The position numbers and the translations under genes were made by a program. This document shows positions 19,018 to 28,895 of a DNA stretch of 64,000 nt, in pieces. This DNA is from Fusobacterium varium. GTDB lineage: Bacteria; Fusobacteriota; Fusobacteriia; Fusobacteriales; Fusobacteriaceae. Below the pieces are notes generated by a model that did no database searches, was not told the origin of the DNA, and saw only the letters and a list, made by a program, of their open reading frames with translations. Location: assembly GCA_002356455.1 (NCBI GenBank), contig AP017968.1, positions 2,356,001 to 2,420,000 on the forward strand, read 5' to 3'. Position 1 is the first letter of the stretch, and each line of letters begins with the position of its first letter.

Positions 19018-20497
19018 ATGCAAAAACCAACTAATAATAACATTTTTTTTTCAATTAAATCAACCTAAACTTTTTAACTTTTTACAATATGAAATTTCTG
19101 ATAATGATCCTGTAAGAAAACTTAGCTCAATATTGGAGGGATTAGATTTTAGTAGTTTAATGCAAGTATTTTCTTACAAAACAAAGGTACATCCTATCAG
19201 AATGTTTTCTATCATTGTTTATGCCTATTCGCGCAATTTAACTTCTACTAGAGATATAGAAATGGCTTGCCGTGAAAATATTAAATTCAGGTTTCTTTTA
19301 CAAAATTCTAAAATTCCTGTTCATTCTACTATTTCTAGATTTTTAGCAAAAACTGAAGATATTCTTCCAGATCTATTTGAACAATTCATTGAAAAAATTT
19401 TTGAAATGGAAGATATTTCTACTGAAACAATATATATTGATGGTACTAAAATTGAAGCATATGCTAATAAATATTCATTTGTTTGGAAAAAATCTATTGA
19501 GAAATACAGAGATAGATTAGATGAAAAAATTCTTGAACTAATTTCAAATTTTAATGATGATTTCAACTTACAATATGACAACTTCCTTGAAATATATTCG
19601 TATCTTTCTAATTTGAATTTTCAAATAGTCAAAGGCAGAGGAAAGCGAAAATCTAAAGAACAAAAATATTTAGAATTATGCGCAGAATACTTAGAAAAGT
19701 ATCAAAAATATTCTAATCATTTTAAAAATCTTAATGGTAGAAATAGCTATTCAAAAACTGATATAGATGCTACTTTTATGAGAATGAAAGATGACCATAT
19801 GAGAAATGGTCAATTAAAACCTGGATATAATCTACAAATAGGAGTGATTAGTGAATATATTTCTTCATATGAAATTTTTTCTAACCCTTCTGATTCTAAA
19901 ACTTTGATTCCATTTTTAGAGAAAATTTCATCTCAAAATTTAGAAATTAAAAATATTGTAGCTGATGCAGGATATGAAAGCATTTCAAATTATGAATATT
20001 TGGAAAAAATGGACTATACTTCATATATAAAACCAATATATTTTGAAAAATCTAAAATCAGAAAGTTTAAAAATGATTTAAACAGAGTAGAAAATTTAAT
20101 ATATAATCATTCTGAAAATAAACTATTTAGAAAAGATGGATTAGAATTAGAATTTCTATACTCTAACAAAAATAATACAGTTCAATATTTTTGGAATCCT
20201 GAAACTAACAAAAAAATTAAGTACAATGCGAGATTTAGAATTTTATCAAATAAATCAAAAGAGAATGTATCAAGCAATTATGGAAAACAATTAAGAATGA
20301 ACAGAAGTATTCAAGTAGAAGGTGCTTTTGCAGTTTTGAAAGAAGATATGAAATTGCGAAAATTAAAAGTTCGAAGTAAAAAAAGTGTTTTAAGAGAAAT
20401 ATGTTTGTTTTGTATCGCTTACAACTTCAACAGATATCTAAGCAGAAATATAAATAATCGCTTAGGAACAACACTTCACTCATTAAAAGTAGCTTAG
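19018..20497 (+). pseudogene. IS1182-family transposase, copy 2, frameshifted near the start
   Basis: The ATG at 19018 and first eight codons match copy 1, but the following T-run has nine T instead of eight, shifting the frame. A 454-aa remainder can start at the ATG at 19133 and is almost identical to copy 1 (one visible change, Arg for His in MAC-x-ENI). It keeps the DDE residues but lacks the first 38 residues. Polymerase or ribosome slippage on the T-run could restore the full protein, so it may not be dead. Confidence 0.75.
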
Positions 20498-20840
20498 ATA
20501 AATAAAAAATCATCTACTTCTTTTTTTGATACTTAAAAATAAATATAAAAATATAAATTAGCAGAAATCTATAAAATAGATTTCTATTTTTTTATGAAAA
20601 ATAAGAGAGGCTGCACAAATTAGTTTATCAATCACTAATTTGCAACAGCCCCTTCTTATATAATAATTTAAATCATAACTAAATAATTTTTTTAAATAGT
20701 TTATCATTTTACATAATATTTTTTAATTTAAAATAAAAAACAATACTATAAAAAATCTTTTATTAAAATAATAAAAAAAATAAATTTATTTGAACTTTAT
20801 TCTTTATAAGTCTAATTTTTGAAAAATACTCACTAAAAAA

Positions 20841-21551
20841 TTATTTTAATAAATTCATAGTTTCAATCATGACTTTAGAAAAATTATCTCTTATTACAAG
20901 TTGTGCTTTCCCATCTTGTGAAGTAGGAGTTTCATTTAAAATAACCAGATTCTTTCCAGAAAAATAATTCAGATAATATGCTGCAGGGTAAACTGTTAAA
21001 CTTGTTCCAACAATTATTAATGTATCTGCTTTCTCTATTTCACTTATAGCTTTAGATGTAACCTCCTCATCAAGCATTTCTCCATAAAGAGTTACCTGCG
21101 GTCTTACTATTCCACCACATTCACAGTTAAACGATCTGTTGTCAGAGTATCCACATGACAAACAATACCATTTTTTTAATGTTCCATGAAGTTCCAAAAC
21201 ATTTTTACTTCCTGCTGCTTGGTGAAGATCATCTATATTCTGTGTGATAACAGCTTTAACTTTTCCCATCTTTTCTAATTCAGCTACTGCTTTATGTCCA
21301 GCATTAGGCTTTATATCATTTATTGATAATTTTTCTATAAGATATCTGTCAAAAATATCCCTGTGTGAAAAAAAGAAATCATGGCTCAGTATCTCTTCAG
21401 GTTCATACCCCATGTAGCTTCTGTCATTATAAAGTCCATTTTTACCACGAAAATCACGCAGACCAGAATCAGTTGAAGCTCCAGCTCCACTAAATACTAC
21501 TACATATTTACTACTTTTTATTATTTCAGCTAATTCTTTTATTTTGTCCAT
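20841..21551 (-). CDS. cobB: NAD-dependent protein deacylase, SIR2 family
   Basis: 236 aa, typical for bacterial class III/U sirtuins. NAD-binding GAGASTDSGLRDFRG at ~22-36, TQNIDDLHQAAG at ~103 and catalytic His in LELHGTLKKWYC (~120). The zinc site is C-x2-C (WYCLSCG) plus C-x-C (FNCECGG). GTSLTVYPA completes the Rossmann fold. It removes acetyl or other acyl groups from lysines using NAD and can tune acetyl-CoA synthetase activity. The start is preceded by an AGGAGG box. Single gene; its neighbours are the IS cluster and, divergently, the aldo/keto reductase. Confidence 0.92.
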   Translation of the reverse strand: MDKIKELAEIIKSSKYVVVFSGAGASTDSGLRDFRGKNGLYNDRSYMGYEPEEILSHDFFFSHRDIFDRYLIEKLSINDIKPNAGHKAVAELEKMGKVKAVITQNIDDLHQAAGSKNVLELHGTLKKWYCLSCGYSDNRSFNCECGGIVRPQVTLYGEMLDEEVTSKAISEIEKADTLIIVGTSLTVYPAAYYLNYFSGKNLVILNETPTSQDGKAQLVIRDNFSKVMIETMNLLK

Positions 21552-21857
21552 AGGTTCCTCCTATTTCTTTTTCAATCTATCTTTTTATAATATTATACTA
21601 TATTTTTCAATTTAAATTGAATATATTTTTCAACTTTTTAAGTAATCTTTAATTTCAGTAACCCTATAATATAAAAAATTATTATCTTAATATTTAGTCC
21701 TAAAAAATATTTACCTATAAAATAAAATTATTTTCTTTTAATTTCTCTCTAATTTTACAATTAAACCTTATTTATTTATTTTATAAAATATTTGTTATCA
21801 CAAAAAAAATGAGTTATAATTATGATAGAACTATTAATTTAATACAAGGGGGAATAT
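21552..21857. other. Divergent intergenic region
   Basis: Contains the promoter of the aldo/keto reductase (21792-21820). Nothing else is recognisable in the AT-rich remainder. Confidence 0.5.
21792..21820 (+). promoter_or_regulatory. Sigma-70 promoter for the reductase operon
   Basis: TTGTTA (21792-21797), 17 bp, TATAAT (21815-21820), 37 bp before the ATG at 21858. Confidence 0.6.
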
Positions 21858-22703
21858 ATGTACAAATTAAGAAACGGTGTAGAAATACCAGAGATAGCTT
21901 TTGGAACTTGGAAAATAACTGATCCAGAAGTATGTAGAAAAAGTGTAAAATTTGCTTTGGAAACTGGGTACAGACATATAGACACTGCAATGATATATAA
22001 AAATGAAGAATTTGTTGGAGAGGGAATCAGAGAATCTTTAGATGAAAATAAAAACATAAAAAGAGAAGATCTTTTTATTACTACAAAAGTATGGAATTCA
22101 GATCAAGGATATGATTCTACCTTAGCTGCTTTTGAACTTTCTTTAAAAAAATTATCTCTTGATTATGTGGACCTTTATCTTGTTCACTGGCCTAACACAC
22201 CCAATATGAAAACTACTATTGATACTTGGAAAGCTCTTGAAAAACTTTATAAAGAGAAAAAAGTAAGGGCTATTGGAGTATGTAATTTTGAAATTCACCA
22301 CTTTGAAGAGCTGCTTCCAGAGGCAGAAATTATACCTATGATAGATCAGATAGAACTTCATCCATTAAATCAACAGTTAAAATCAAGAGCTTACTGTAAA
22401 GATAAAGGTATCATAGTTGAATCTTGGAGCCCATTAATGCAGGGAAATCTTGAAAATGATGTTATAGAAAAAATTGGAAAGGCACATGGAAAAACTATTG
22501 CCCAAGTTATTCTTAAATGGCATCTTCAATCTGGACTTCTTCCATTACCAAAATCTGTAACTCCATCTAGAATAAAAGAAAATAAAGATCTTGATTTTAT
22601 TCTTTCGGCTGAAGAAATGAATACTATCAATGCTTTAAATAAAGATGAAAGATTTGCAACTCATCCAGACAATATGAGCTCTGGTTTTGAAAAATTAAGA
22701 TAA
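21858..22703 (+). CDS. Aldo/keto reductase
   Basis: 281 aa, usual for AKR5-type 2,5-diketogluconate/methylglyoxal reductases. The catalytic tetrad is visible: Asp and Tyr in HIDTAMIYKNEE (~43-48), Lys in TTKVW (~76) and His in LVHWPN (~107). C-terminal NADP site includes PLPKSVTPSRIKEN. It reduces aldehydes and ketones with NADPH in the cytoplasm; the natural substrate is not inferable. The MalY-type gene starts 30 bp after its stop, so they are probably one transcript. Confidence 0.9.
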   Translation: MYKLRNGVEIPEIAFGTWKITDPEVCRKSVKFALETGYRHIDTAMIYKNEEFVGEGIRESLDENKNIKREDLFITTKVWNSDQGYDSTLAAFELSLKKLSLDYVDLYLVHWPNTPNMKTTIDTWKALEKLYKEKKVRAIGVCNFEIHHFEELLPEAEIIPMIDQIELHPLNQQLKSRAYCKDKGIIVESWSPLMQGNLENDVIEKIGKAHGKTIAQVILKWHLQSGLLPLPKSVTPSRIKENKDLDFILSAEEMNTINALNKDERFATHPDNMSSGFEKLR

Positions 22704-22733
22704 TCTACCAAATATCTATGGAGGAAATATTAT

Positions 22734-23915
22734 ATGAAGTATAATTTTGATGAAATAATTGATAGAAGTAAAACAAATTCCAGAAAATGGAATCCTGAAA
22801 TATATAAAAATACTTATAATGGAAAAACTGATCTGCTTCCTTTATGGGTAGCAGATATGGATTTTAGAGTTGCTCCAGCTATACTTAACAGCCTGCAGAA
22901 TGTACTTACTCATGGTGTACTTGGATATACTGCAGCTGATAATGAGTACTTTCAAGCTATTATTGATTGGAATAAAAATAGAAAAAATGTAGATTTAAAA
23001 AAAGAATGGATAATATTTACTAATGGAGTAGTTCCAGCTCTCAATTATATGATACAGACATTTACTAAAGAAGGAGATTCCATTCTTATTCAAACTCCAG
23101 TATACCATCCATTCAGAATATCTACTGAAAATAACAATAGAAAAATAGTTACTAATTCTTTAATAGATACTAATGGATACTACACTGTAGATTTTAATGA
23201 CTTTGAAAAGAAAATAATTGATAATGATGTCAAAATGTTTATTCTTTGTAACCCTCACAACCCTGTGGGAAGAGTATGGACAAAAGAAGAACTTGAGAAA
23301 ATGGGAGAAATCTGTTTAAAACATAATGTACTTGTGATATCTGATGAGATTCACTCTGACCTTATTTTCAAAGACAGTAAATTTACTTCATTCCTTACTT
23401 TGAAAGATGAACTTAAAAATAATTGTATAGTATGCACAGCTCCAAGTAAAACATTTAATCTTGCTGGACTTCAAACTTCTCTTATTTTTATAGCTGATGA
23501 TGAAATAAGAAAGAAATATAAAAGTACCCTTATGAAAATAAGACTTGAAACTCCAAGCACTTTTGGTATAGAAGCTATCAAAGCTGGGTATATGCATTCT
23601 GCTGAATGGCTTGATGAATTAATTGATTATCTTGATGGAAACAGAAAATTCATTGAAGAGTATATCAAAGAAAATATGCCTGGTGTGAAATATTTAAAAC
23701 CTGAAGGAACTTACCTTGCATGGATAGATTTTAGAAATGTATTAAAAGATGGAGAAACTTTAGAAGAAATATTTGAGGATAAAGCTAAAGTAGCTATTGA
23801 TTATGGAAATTGGTTTGGAGAAGAGGGAACAGGATATATAAGACTTAATTTTGCCTGCCCTAAATCAATAGTTAAAGAAGCTCTTGACAGAGTTAAAAAT
23901 GTAATATTCAAATAA
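22734..23915 (+). CDS. MalY/PatB-family PLP enzyme (cystathionine beta-lyase type)
   Basis: 393 aa class I/II aminotransferase fold. LPLWVADMDFRVAPAI near residue 37 is the MalY/PatB signature; NPHNPVGRVW (~180), SDEIHSDL (~212) and the PLP lysine in APSKTFNLAGLQTS (~242) follow. Family members cleave C-S bonds of cystathionine or cysteine, releasing sulfide, pyruvate and ammonia; some act as aminotransferases. H2S production from cysteine is typical of Fusobacterium. GGAGG box precedes the start. Confidence 0.87.
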   Translation: MKYNFDEIIDRSKTNSRKWNPEIYKNTYNGKTDLLPLWVADMDFRVAPAILNSLQNVLTHGVLGYTAADNEYFQAIIDWNKNRKNVDLKKEWIIFTNGVVPALNYMIQTFTKEGDSILIQTPVYHPFRISTENNNRKIVTNSLIDTNGYYTVDFNDFEKKIIDNDVKMFILCNPHNPVGRVWTKEELEKMGEICLKHNVLVISDEIHSDLIFKDSKFTSFLTLKDELKNNCIVCTAPSKTFNLAGLQTSLIFIADDEIRKKYKSTLMKIRLETPSTFGIEAIKAGYMHSAEWLDELIDYLDGNRKFIEEYIKENMPGVKYLKPEGTYLAWIDFRNVLKDGETLEEIFEDKAKVAIDYGNWFGEEGTGYIRLNFACPKSIVKEALDRVKNVIFK

Positions 23916-23960
23916 AAAATACTAAAATTTTAAATAATTATAATAAATCCAGGAGGACTT

Positions 23961-24398
23961 ATGGATATAGAATTAATGCTGGCTGAACTTAAAGATAAAG
24001 ATACTTCTAAAGCATTTAAAAATTTACAGAAACTGGAATTACTTTCAGATTCTTCTGATATACTTTATCCATATATTTCTGTATTTATAGAGATGACAGC
24101 CAGTGAAAAATATGTTATTAGGGTGAGAGGTTTCAGATTACTCTGTAAACAGGCAAAATGGGACAGTAAAAATATCATTAACAAAAATTTAAAAGAAATT
24201 CTGAGTATCTTAGAAGATGAAAAGCCTACAGCAGTACGCCAAGCCCTTAATGCTCTAAAAGATATAGTTATTCATAAAAAAGAGTTACATTCTGTCATCA
24301 AAAAAAGAGTGTTATCTATTAATTATTTAAAATATAAAGATACTATGCATGGTTTAATTTGTAAAGATATACAAAATTTATTGCAATTCACAGATTAA
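23961..24398 (+). CDS. HEAT-like helical repeat protein of unknown function
   Basis: 145 aa, alpha-helical throughout with repeated helix pairs (for example IRVRGFRLLCKQAKWDSKNIINKNLKEIL and AVRQALNALKDIVIHKKELHSVIKKRV) resembling HEAT/armadillo repeats. No signal peptide or catalytic motif. It follows the MalY-type gene by 45 bp with its own AGGAGG box and ends at an IS1182-like terminator hairpin. Probably a small protein-binding scaffold; function unknown. Confidence 0.6.
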   Translation: MDIELMLAELKDKDTSKAFKNLQKLELLSDSSDILYPYISVFIEMTASEKYVIRVRGFRLLCKQAKWDSKNIINKNLKEILSILEDEKPTAVRQALNALKDIVIHKKELHSVIKKRVLSINYLKYKDTMHGLICKDIQNLLQFTD

Positions 24399-24420
24399 AA
24401 ATTAATATTATTATATCTTG

Positions 24421-24475
24421 AAAGAGGCTATTGTAAATCAGTAAATTATTTTATTGATTTCTACGGCCTCTTTTA
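24421..24475 (+). terminator. Terminator hairpin resembling an IS1182 terminus
   Basis: AAAGAGGC/GCCTCTTT outer arms and AAATCA/TGATTT inner arms with a T-run. The order GAGGCTATTGTAAATCAGT parallels the 3' terminus of the IS1182 copies (GGGGCTGTTGCAAATTAGT), including the inner hairpin and the distal GCCTCT. Confidence 0.65.
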
Positions 24476-24716
24476 TTTTTTAAAATTTTTCCTATGGATT
24501 CATATGGATATATTATTATAAAAACTTCCTTCCTTTATTCAGAAATTTTTTATATTTATATTAAAACTAGATTAGTTTAAAACTTTATTTAATATTTTAT
24601 AAAATTAGTTATATAGCGTATTAAACTATTTGCTTTATAAATTTTCTTCTTAAAGAATCAGTTATTAGAAAAATTTCTTTTTTAAAAAATAGTTTCATAT
24701 TATTAATTTTATTTCA

Positions 24717-24759
24717 TAAAAAAATAACCTTAATATCCAGAAATGAATATCAAGGTTAT
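24717..24759 (-). terminator. Intrinsic terminator of the gamma-lyase gene
   Basis: ATAACCTT/AAGGTTAT stem with inner ATAT pairing and a T-run on the minus strand, just below the stop at 24798. Confidence 0.7.
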
Positions 24760-24797
24760 CAGAAAATTGTCTACTTTTTAGCCCTGCAATTTTATAA

Positions 24798-26009
24798 TTA
24801 AAGTTTAGCTAAAGCTTGTTCAAAATCTTTTAAAATATCTTCTATTTCTTCCAAACCAACTGAAATTCTTATTTGTCCCATTGTTATACCAATAGCAGTA
24901 AGTTCTTCTTTATTAAGATCACGATGAGAAGCTCTAGGTGGATATGTTAATGTTGTTCCCACTCCAGCTAATGTAGGAACAAAACGAACAATTTTTAAAT
25001 CTTTAATTAATTTATTTATTTCAGCCATTCCTCCATTAAAGTTCACACTAAGCATTCCTCCATAACCATTCCCTTCAAATTGATTATCTGCAAGTATTTT
25101 ATTTGGAGATGACTCAAGCCCTGGATAATATACTTTTTCAACTTTCGGGTGACCTTCAAAAAATTTAGCAAGTACAAGAGCATTCTCAGACATTTTTTTA
25201 ACTCTTAAAGGAAGAGTACGAAGACTACGTGCCAAAAGCCATGATTCTGTAGCTCCCAAATTTGATCCATATAGTCCAAGATAATAGTTAATTTTCTTTA
25301 TAAGTTCTTTTGAACCAAGAATAGCTCCGCCAATAAGGTCATCATGTCCTCCAAGATATTTTGTTGCACTATAAAGAACTAAATCAGCTCCATATTTTAT
25401 AGGTTTTGCAACAATTGATGTAGCAAAAGTATTATCTATAAAAAGTAAAGCATTATTAGCATGAGCAACCTCTGCAAGATGCCCTATATTTGGAACAGAC
25501 ATCATCGGGTTGGCTATTGTTTCTCCATAAATCAATGTTGTATTTGGACGGATATAATCTGCAACATCATGAGTACTAAAATCTACAAATGTTGTTTCAA
25601 CTCCCCAACGTATTAATTCATGCTTAAAGAAAGCATATGTTTCACCATATATTACAGGAGAAGCTATAATGTGATCTCCAGGTTTTACTACAGCCAAAAT
25701 AGAAGTAGTAATTGCAGCCATTCCAGATGCAAATACAAGCCCTTTTTCAGCTCCTTCTCCAGCAGCTAAAATTTCTGAAACTGCATCAGCATTTGGGTTT
25801 CCTAACCTGAAATATCCATAAGTAGGGATACCATCTTCAGAAACATCTTCACAAATTTTATCTATTGGTTCAATTGCATCAAAAATATAAGCAGATGACA
25901 GATAAATAGGAAATGTTTCAGGTACTGTTAGACTTTTATTCATTTTATAACAAAATTCACCATTACCAGTATGAATATATTTTGTTGCATCACTTTTTTG
26001 AATAGACAT
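24798..26009 (-). CDS. Cys/Met-metabolism PLP enzyme (methionine gamma-lyase / cystathionine gamma-synthase type)
   Basis: 403 aa. Fold-type I gamma-family motifs: GLVFASGMAAITTSILA (~92), FIDNTFATS (~186), and the PLP Lys in LVLYSATKYLGGHDDLIGGAI (~217). It carries YGETYAFF where substrate-shaping residues vary among methionine gamma-lyase, cystathionine gamma-synthase and O-acetylhomoserine lyases, so the exact reaction is open. Context with a branched-chain/methionine-type amino-acid transporter and a LysR regulator favours degradation of an imported amino acid, giving 2-oxobutyrate or similar keto acids for fermentation. Confidence 0.82.
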   Translation of the reverse strand: MSIQKSDATKYIHTGNGEFCYKMNKSLTVPETFPIYLSSAYIFDAIEPIDKICEDVSEDGIPTYGYFRLGNPNADAVSEILAAGEGAEKGLVFASGMAAITTSILAVVKPGDHIIASPVIYGETYAFFKHELIRWGVETTFVDFSTHDVADYIRPNTTLIYGETIANPMMSVPNIGHLAEVAHANNALLFIDNTFATSIVAKPIKYGADLVLYSATKYLGGHDDLIGGAILGSKELIKKINYYLGLYGSNLGATESWLLARSLRTLPLRVKKMSENALVLAKFFEGHPKVEKVYYPGLESSPNKILADNQFEGNGYGGMLSVNFNGGMAEINKLIKDLKIVRFVPTLAGVGTTLTYPPRASHRDLNKEELTAIGITMGQIRISVGLEEIEDILKDFEQALAKL

Positions 26010-26060
26010 ATTAAATCCTCCTTATATAAAAATAATACAAAACAAATTTATATTTTAAAA

Positions 26061-27344
26061 TTACTTTTTCTTATTATAAACAATAATACCAATTATTGCT
26101 CCAGTTAATGCAGGTATTAGCCAACCAAAACCACTACTTTGTAAAGGAATACTTTTAATTATATTTTCAATTAAACTAATATGTACACCATATTGTGATG
26201 GAAAATCTAAAAATACATAAATAATTGTAAAATATATTCCTCCTTTATATCCCCCATCATTTGGAATAAATTTAGAAAAAATACCTAGCAGCATCAACAC
26301 AAGAGCTATTGGATATATCAATGAAAATAAAGGTGTTGTAATTAATACAATAGTATCAAGACCAAAGCTTGCTACAAATGCTACAAAAATACAAATTACA
26401 GGAACAAGTATTTTATATGAAATTTTTCCATGAGTTTCTGTTTCAAAAAAATTAGCAACAGCAGTTATTTGTCCAATTGCTGTAGTAAGACAAGCAAGAA
26501 TGACAGAAACACACAAACCGTAAATTGCAATTTGTCCTCCACTAGATCTAATAATAGTTAAAAGAAGATCTGCATTACTTATTTCACTTGGAAGATATTG
26601 ACTGCTTACACAAGACCCCATATAAAAGAGCCCACCATAAACAATTCCGAGAAGAATAGCTGCAATAATACCTGCTGACAGAGTTATTTTTTTCACTTGG
26701 CTTCCTACATACCCTTTATTAATAATTGTACTCAAAAATGTATTTGCCATAAGAAATGAAACAAGCACATCACCTGTTCCATATGCACCAATAAAACTAT
26801 GTAAAAAAGGATTACTGATAGATTGTTCAGCAGGAGTTCCTAAAGGAGCTATCAAGCCTTTAATAGTAAGAATAATCAAAATAACAGTCATTACAGGAGT
26901 TAAAATTTTTCCTATTTTATCAATTACAGAACCTTCATCTTTAGAAAAAAAGTAAGCAATTGCAAAATAAGTAATTACCATCAAAATATATGGTGCTCCA
27001 CTCCATATTCCCTGAAGTCCCATCTCAATACCAACTGCTGCTGTTCTGGGTATTGAAACGCAGCAGCAAAACAACATTATTATACCTACATATATAGTAT
27101 AGAATTTTTTATTAACATGATCAGTAATTTTTTGTACAGAACCTTTAATCCCTATAAGAACAATTGCAAGAACAGGTAAAAATACACCAGATAAAATCAT
27201 TGCAATTACACCTGTACTCCATTGATTTCCACTTTCTAGTCCAAGCATTGATGGAAATATTAAATTTCCTGCCCCAAAATATGTAGCAAAAAGTGCAAGT
27301 CCAATAATAAGAACTTCTAGCTTATTAATCTTTTTCTTTTCCAT
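26061..27344 (-). CDS. brnQ: Branched-chain amino acid:cation symporter BrnQ (LIVCS family)
   Basis: 427 aa with ~12 hydrophobic segments. The N-terminus LEVLIIGLALFATYFGAGNLIFPSMLG and PRTAAVGIEMG are BrnQ signatures. Imports Leu, Ile, Val (and sometimes methionine-like amino acids) with Na+ or H+. It lies 51 bp upstream of the gamma-lyase-type gene on the same strand, suggesting coupled uptake and degradation. Confidence 0.9.
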   Translation of the reverse strand: MEKKKINKLEVLIIGLALFATYFGAGNLIFPSMLGLESGNQWSTGVIAMILSGVFLPVLAIVLIGIKGSVQKITDHVNKKFYTIYVGIIMLFCCCVSIPRTAAVGIEMGLQGIWSGAPYILMVITYFAIAYFFSKDEGSVIDKIGKILTPVMTVILIILTIKGLIAPLGTPAEQSISNPFLHSFIGAYGTGDVLVSFLMANTFLSTIINKGYVGSQVKKITLSAGIIAAILLGIVYGGLFYMGSCVSSQYLPSEISNADLLLTIIRSSGGQIAIYGLCVSVILACLTTAIGQITAVANFFETETHGKISYKILVPVICIFVAFVASFGLDTIVLITTPLFSLIYPIALVLMLLGIFSKFIPNDGGYKGGIYFTIIYVFLDFPSQYGVHISLIENIIKSIPLQSSGFGWLIPALTGAIIGIIVYNKKK

Positions 27345-27419
27345 AATTATTGTTCCCCTCCATTTAAATAAATAGTTTTATTTAAAAGCTTTTACTATAT
27401 TTAAATCCATATTTTTGTT

Positions 27420-28343
27420 TTATAATTCACTATTTTTTCTCATTTGTTCAATAGTTGTTTCTAAAAGTTCTATATATTCTTTCCCAAAAGGGCTAAGTTT
27501 TTTTCCTTCTTTTATCAGATATCCAATCTGAATATCTGGCCCATCTTCTAGTACAACACTATTAACAACCCCCAGCATATTATCTGTTAATAGTCCTGTC
27601 CCTATATCATAAGCCAGAGAATTTGAAATTAATTCAAAACTTACATTAAGATCATTAATAAACAAAACCTTTGAAGGAAATTTTTTAAAATACATAACTT
27701 CTTCCATCATAGAATTCGGAGTTTCTTCATCTTGAGCATAGACAATACATGGATATGGTTCTAAATCTTTAACCATTAATGTTTTTTTCTCTGCTAATGG
27801 ATGTTTAGATGATAAAAAAACATGTACTTTTTTTTGAAATAATGAATAAAATTTTAATCCATAGCTTTTAAAAAGTCGTTCAAAATTATGTATTTTTTCA
27901 CAATTTACTATAATTACACCTAGCTCACTTCTATTGCTTTGTACCGATCTCAAAATATCTATTGTTTGTTCATAATAAAGGCTGAAATGATACTTATCTT
28001 TTGTAAATTTATTTACTAATTTACTAAATGCTATTGCCACAAATGTATAATGCTGAGAACTCAGTGAAAATTTTAAATCAACTTTATATTTAGAAGAAAA
28101 ATTTTCTTCTATAAACGCTGCATTTGCAAGCAATTCATTGAAATAAGGAATAATTTTCTGTCCACCTCCTGTAAGTATAGAACAATTGCTTTGTCTGGTA
28201 AAAATACAAATACCCAGTTCATTTTCCAATGCTTTTATTTGCTTGCTGATATTAGCTTCAGTCACAAAAAGTGAACTGGCAGCATTTCTAAATGACCCAG
28301 TTTTAGCAACTGCTAACACATAACGCATTTGTGACAAAGTCAT
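27420..28343 (-). CDS. LysR-family transcriptional regulator
   Basis: 307 aa. N-terminal helix-turn-helix MTLSQMRYVLAVAKTGSFRNAASSLFVTEANISKQIKALENELGICIF is standard LysR; residues ~90-300 form the periplasmic-binding-protein-like effector domain. It heads the cluster with brnQ and the gamma-lyase-type gene on the same strand (75-bp gap), so it probably controls them in response to an amino acid. No palindromic TnA site could be singled out in the AT-rich upstream region. Confidence 0.88.
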   Translation of the reverse strand: MTLSQMRYVLAVAKTGSFRNAASSLFVTEANISKQIKALENELGICIFTRQSNCSILTGGGQKIIPYFNELLANAAFIEENFSSKYKVDLKFSLSSQHYTFVAIAFSKLVNKFTKDKYHFSLYYEQTIDILRSVQSNRSELGVIIVNCEKIHNFERLFKSYGLKFYSLFQKKVHVFLSSKHPLAEKKTLMVKDLEPYPCIVYAQDEETPNSMMEEVMYFKKFPSKVLFINDLNVSFELISNSLAYDIGTGLLTDNMLGVVNSVVLEDGPDIQIGYLIKEGKKLSPFGKEYIELLETTIEQMRKNSEL

Positions 28344-28740
28344 CTATTCGCCTCCTTTATTTAGATTTTTATTTTTTTATTTATAATAATATTATTATCT
28401 GACACTATCATAACAAATTACCATAACAATGTAAAACGATTTATTTTTATCACTTTTGATAACTTTTAGTACAAAATTTACATTTATCAATTTTATTAAT
28501 CATACTTTTAAAATAATTTAAATACTGCTATGAAATATTATTAATGAACTTTTTTTATTCAAATATTTTATAAAAATTAATATATTTATTTTTAAAATTT
28601 TACTTGCCAGTACATGTATAAAGGGCTTCCATTATTTCTCTTTCTTTAAATTTCCATAATTTTCTGAATATCTGTCTTATATCCCTTTTTCTCTCCTATA
28701 TCTTTTGGTTAAAATATAATCTTTACAATTCTATATTGCA
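28344..28740. other. Intergenic, nothing recognised
   Basis: AT-rich region upstream of the LysR gene. It should contain that gene's promoter but no candidate stands out. Confidence 0.5.
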
Positions 28741-28744
28741 TATG

Positions 28745-28836
28745 ATAGACTACTATTGTCATATATTTTATGATCTCCTTTGATTGGTTGATTGGTTGGC
28801 AAACCTAATTAATTATATCAAAGGAGCTTTTTTAAA
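28745..28836 (+). ncRNA. Candidate small transcript or long terminator hairpin
   Basis: CTCCTTTGAT (28775-28784) pairs perfectly with ATCAAAGGAG (28817-28826), followed by CTTTTTT. The loop contains a tandem GATTGGTT-GATTGGTT and GGTT/AACC pairing. No gene ends just upstream on the plus strand, so the hairpin would have to terminate a short independent RNA; upstream TTTACA and TATGAT-like boxes are poorly spaced. Confidence 0.35.
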
Positions 28837-28895
28837 ATATATTCTTCCTCTCTTTTGTTTTACTACCCCCTTAGCAAATAGTTTTTTTATATAAT

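Larger units (their letters stand above)
16005..20652 (+). mobile_element. IS1182-family element, copy 2 (interrupted by two IS91-like elements)
   Basis: Left end GAGGCTGTTGCAAATT at 16005, right end complementary to GGGGCTGTTGCAAATT ending at 20652. The transposase reads on the plus strand, opposite to copy 1, so the two copies form a 1.5-kb-plus inverted pair around 13651-16004. IS91-like copies B and C are inserted head to tail between the left terminus and the transposase. The transposase carries a one-base insertion. Confidence 0.85.
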
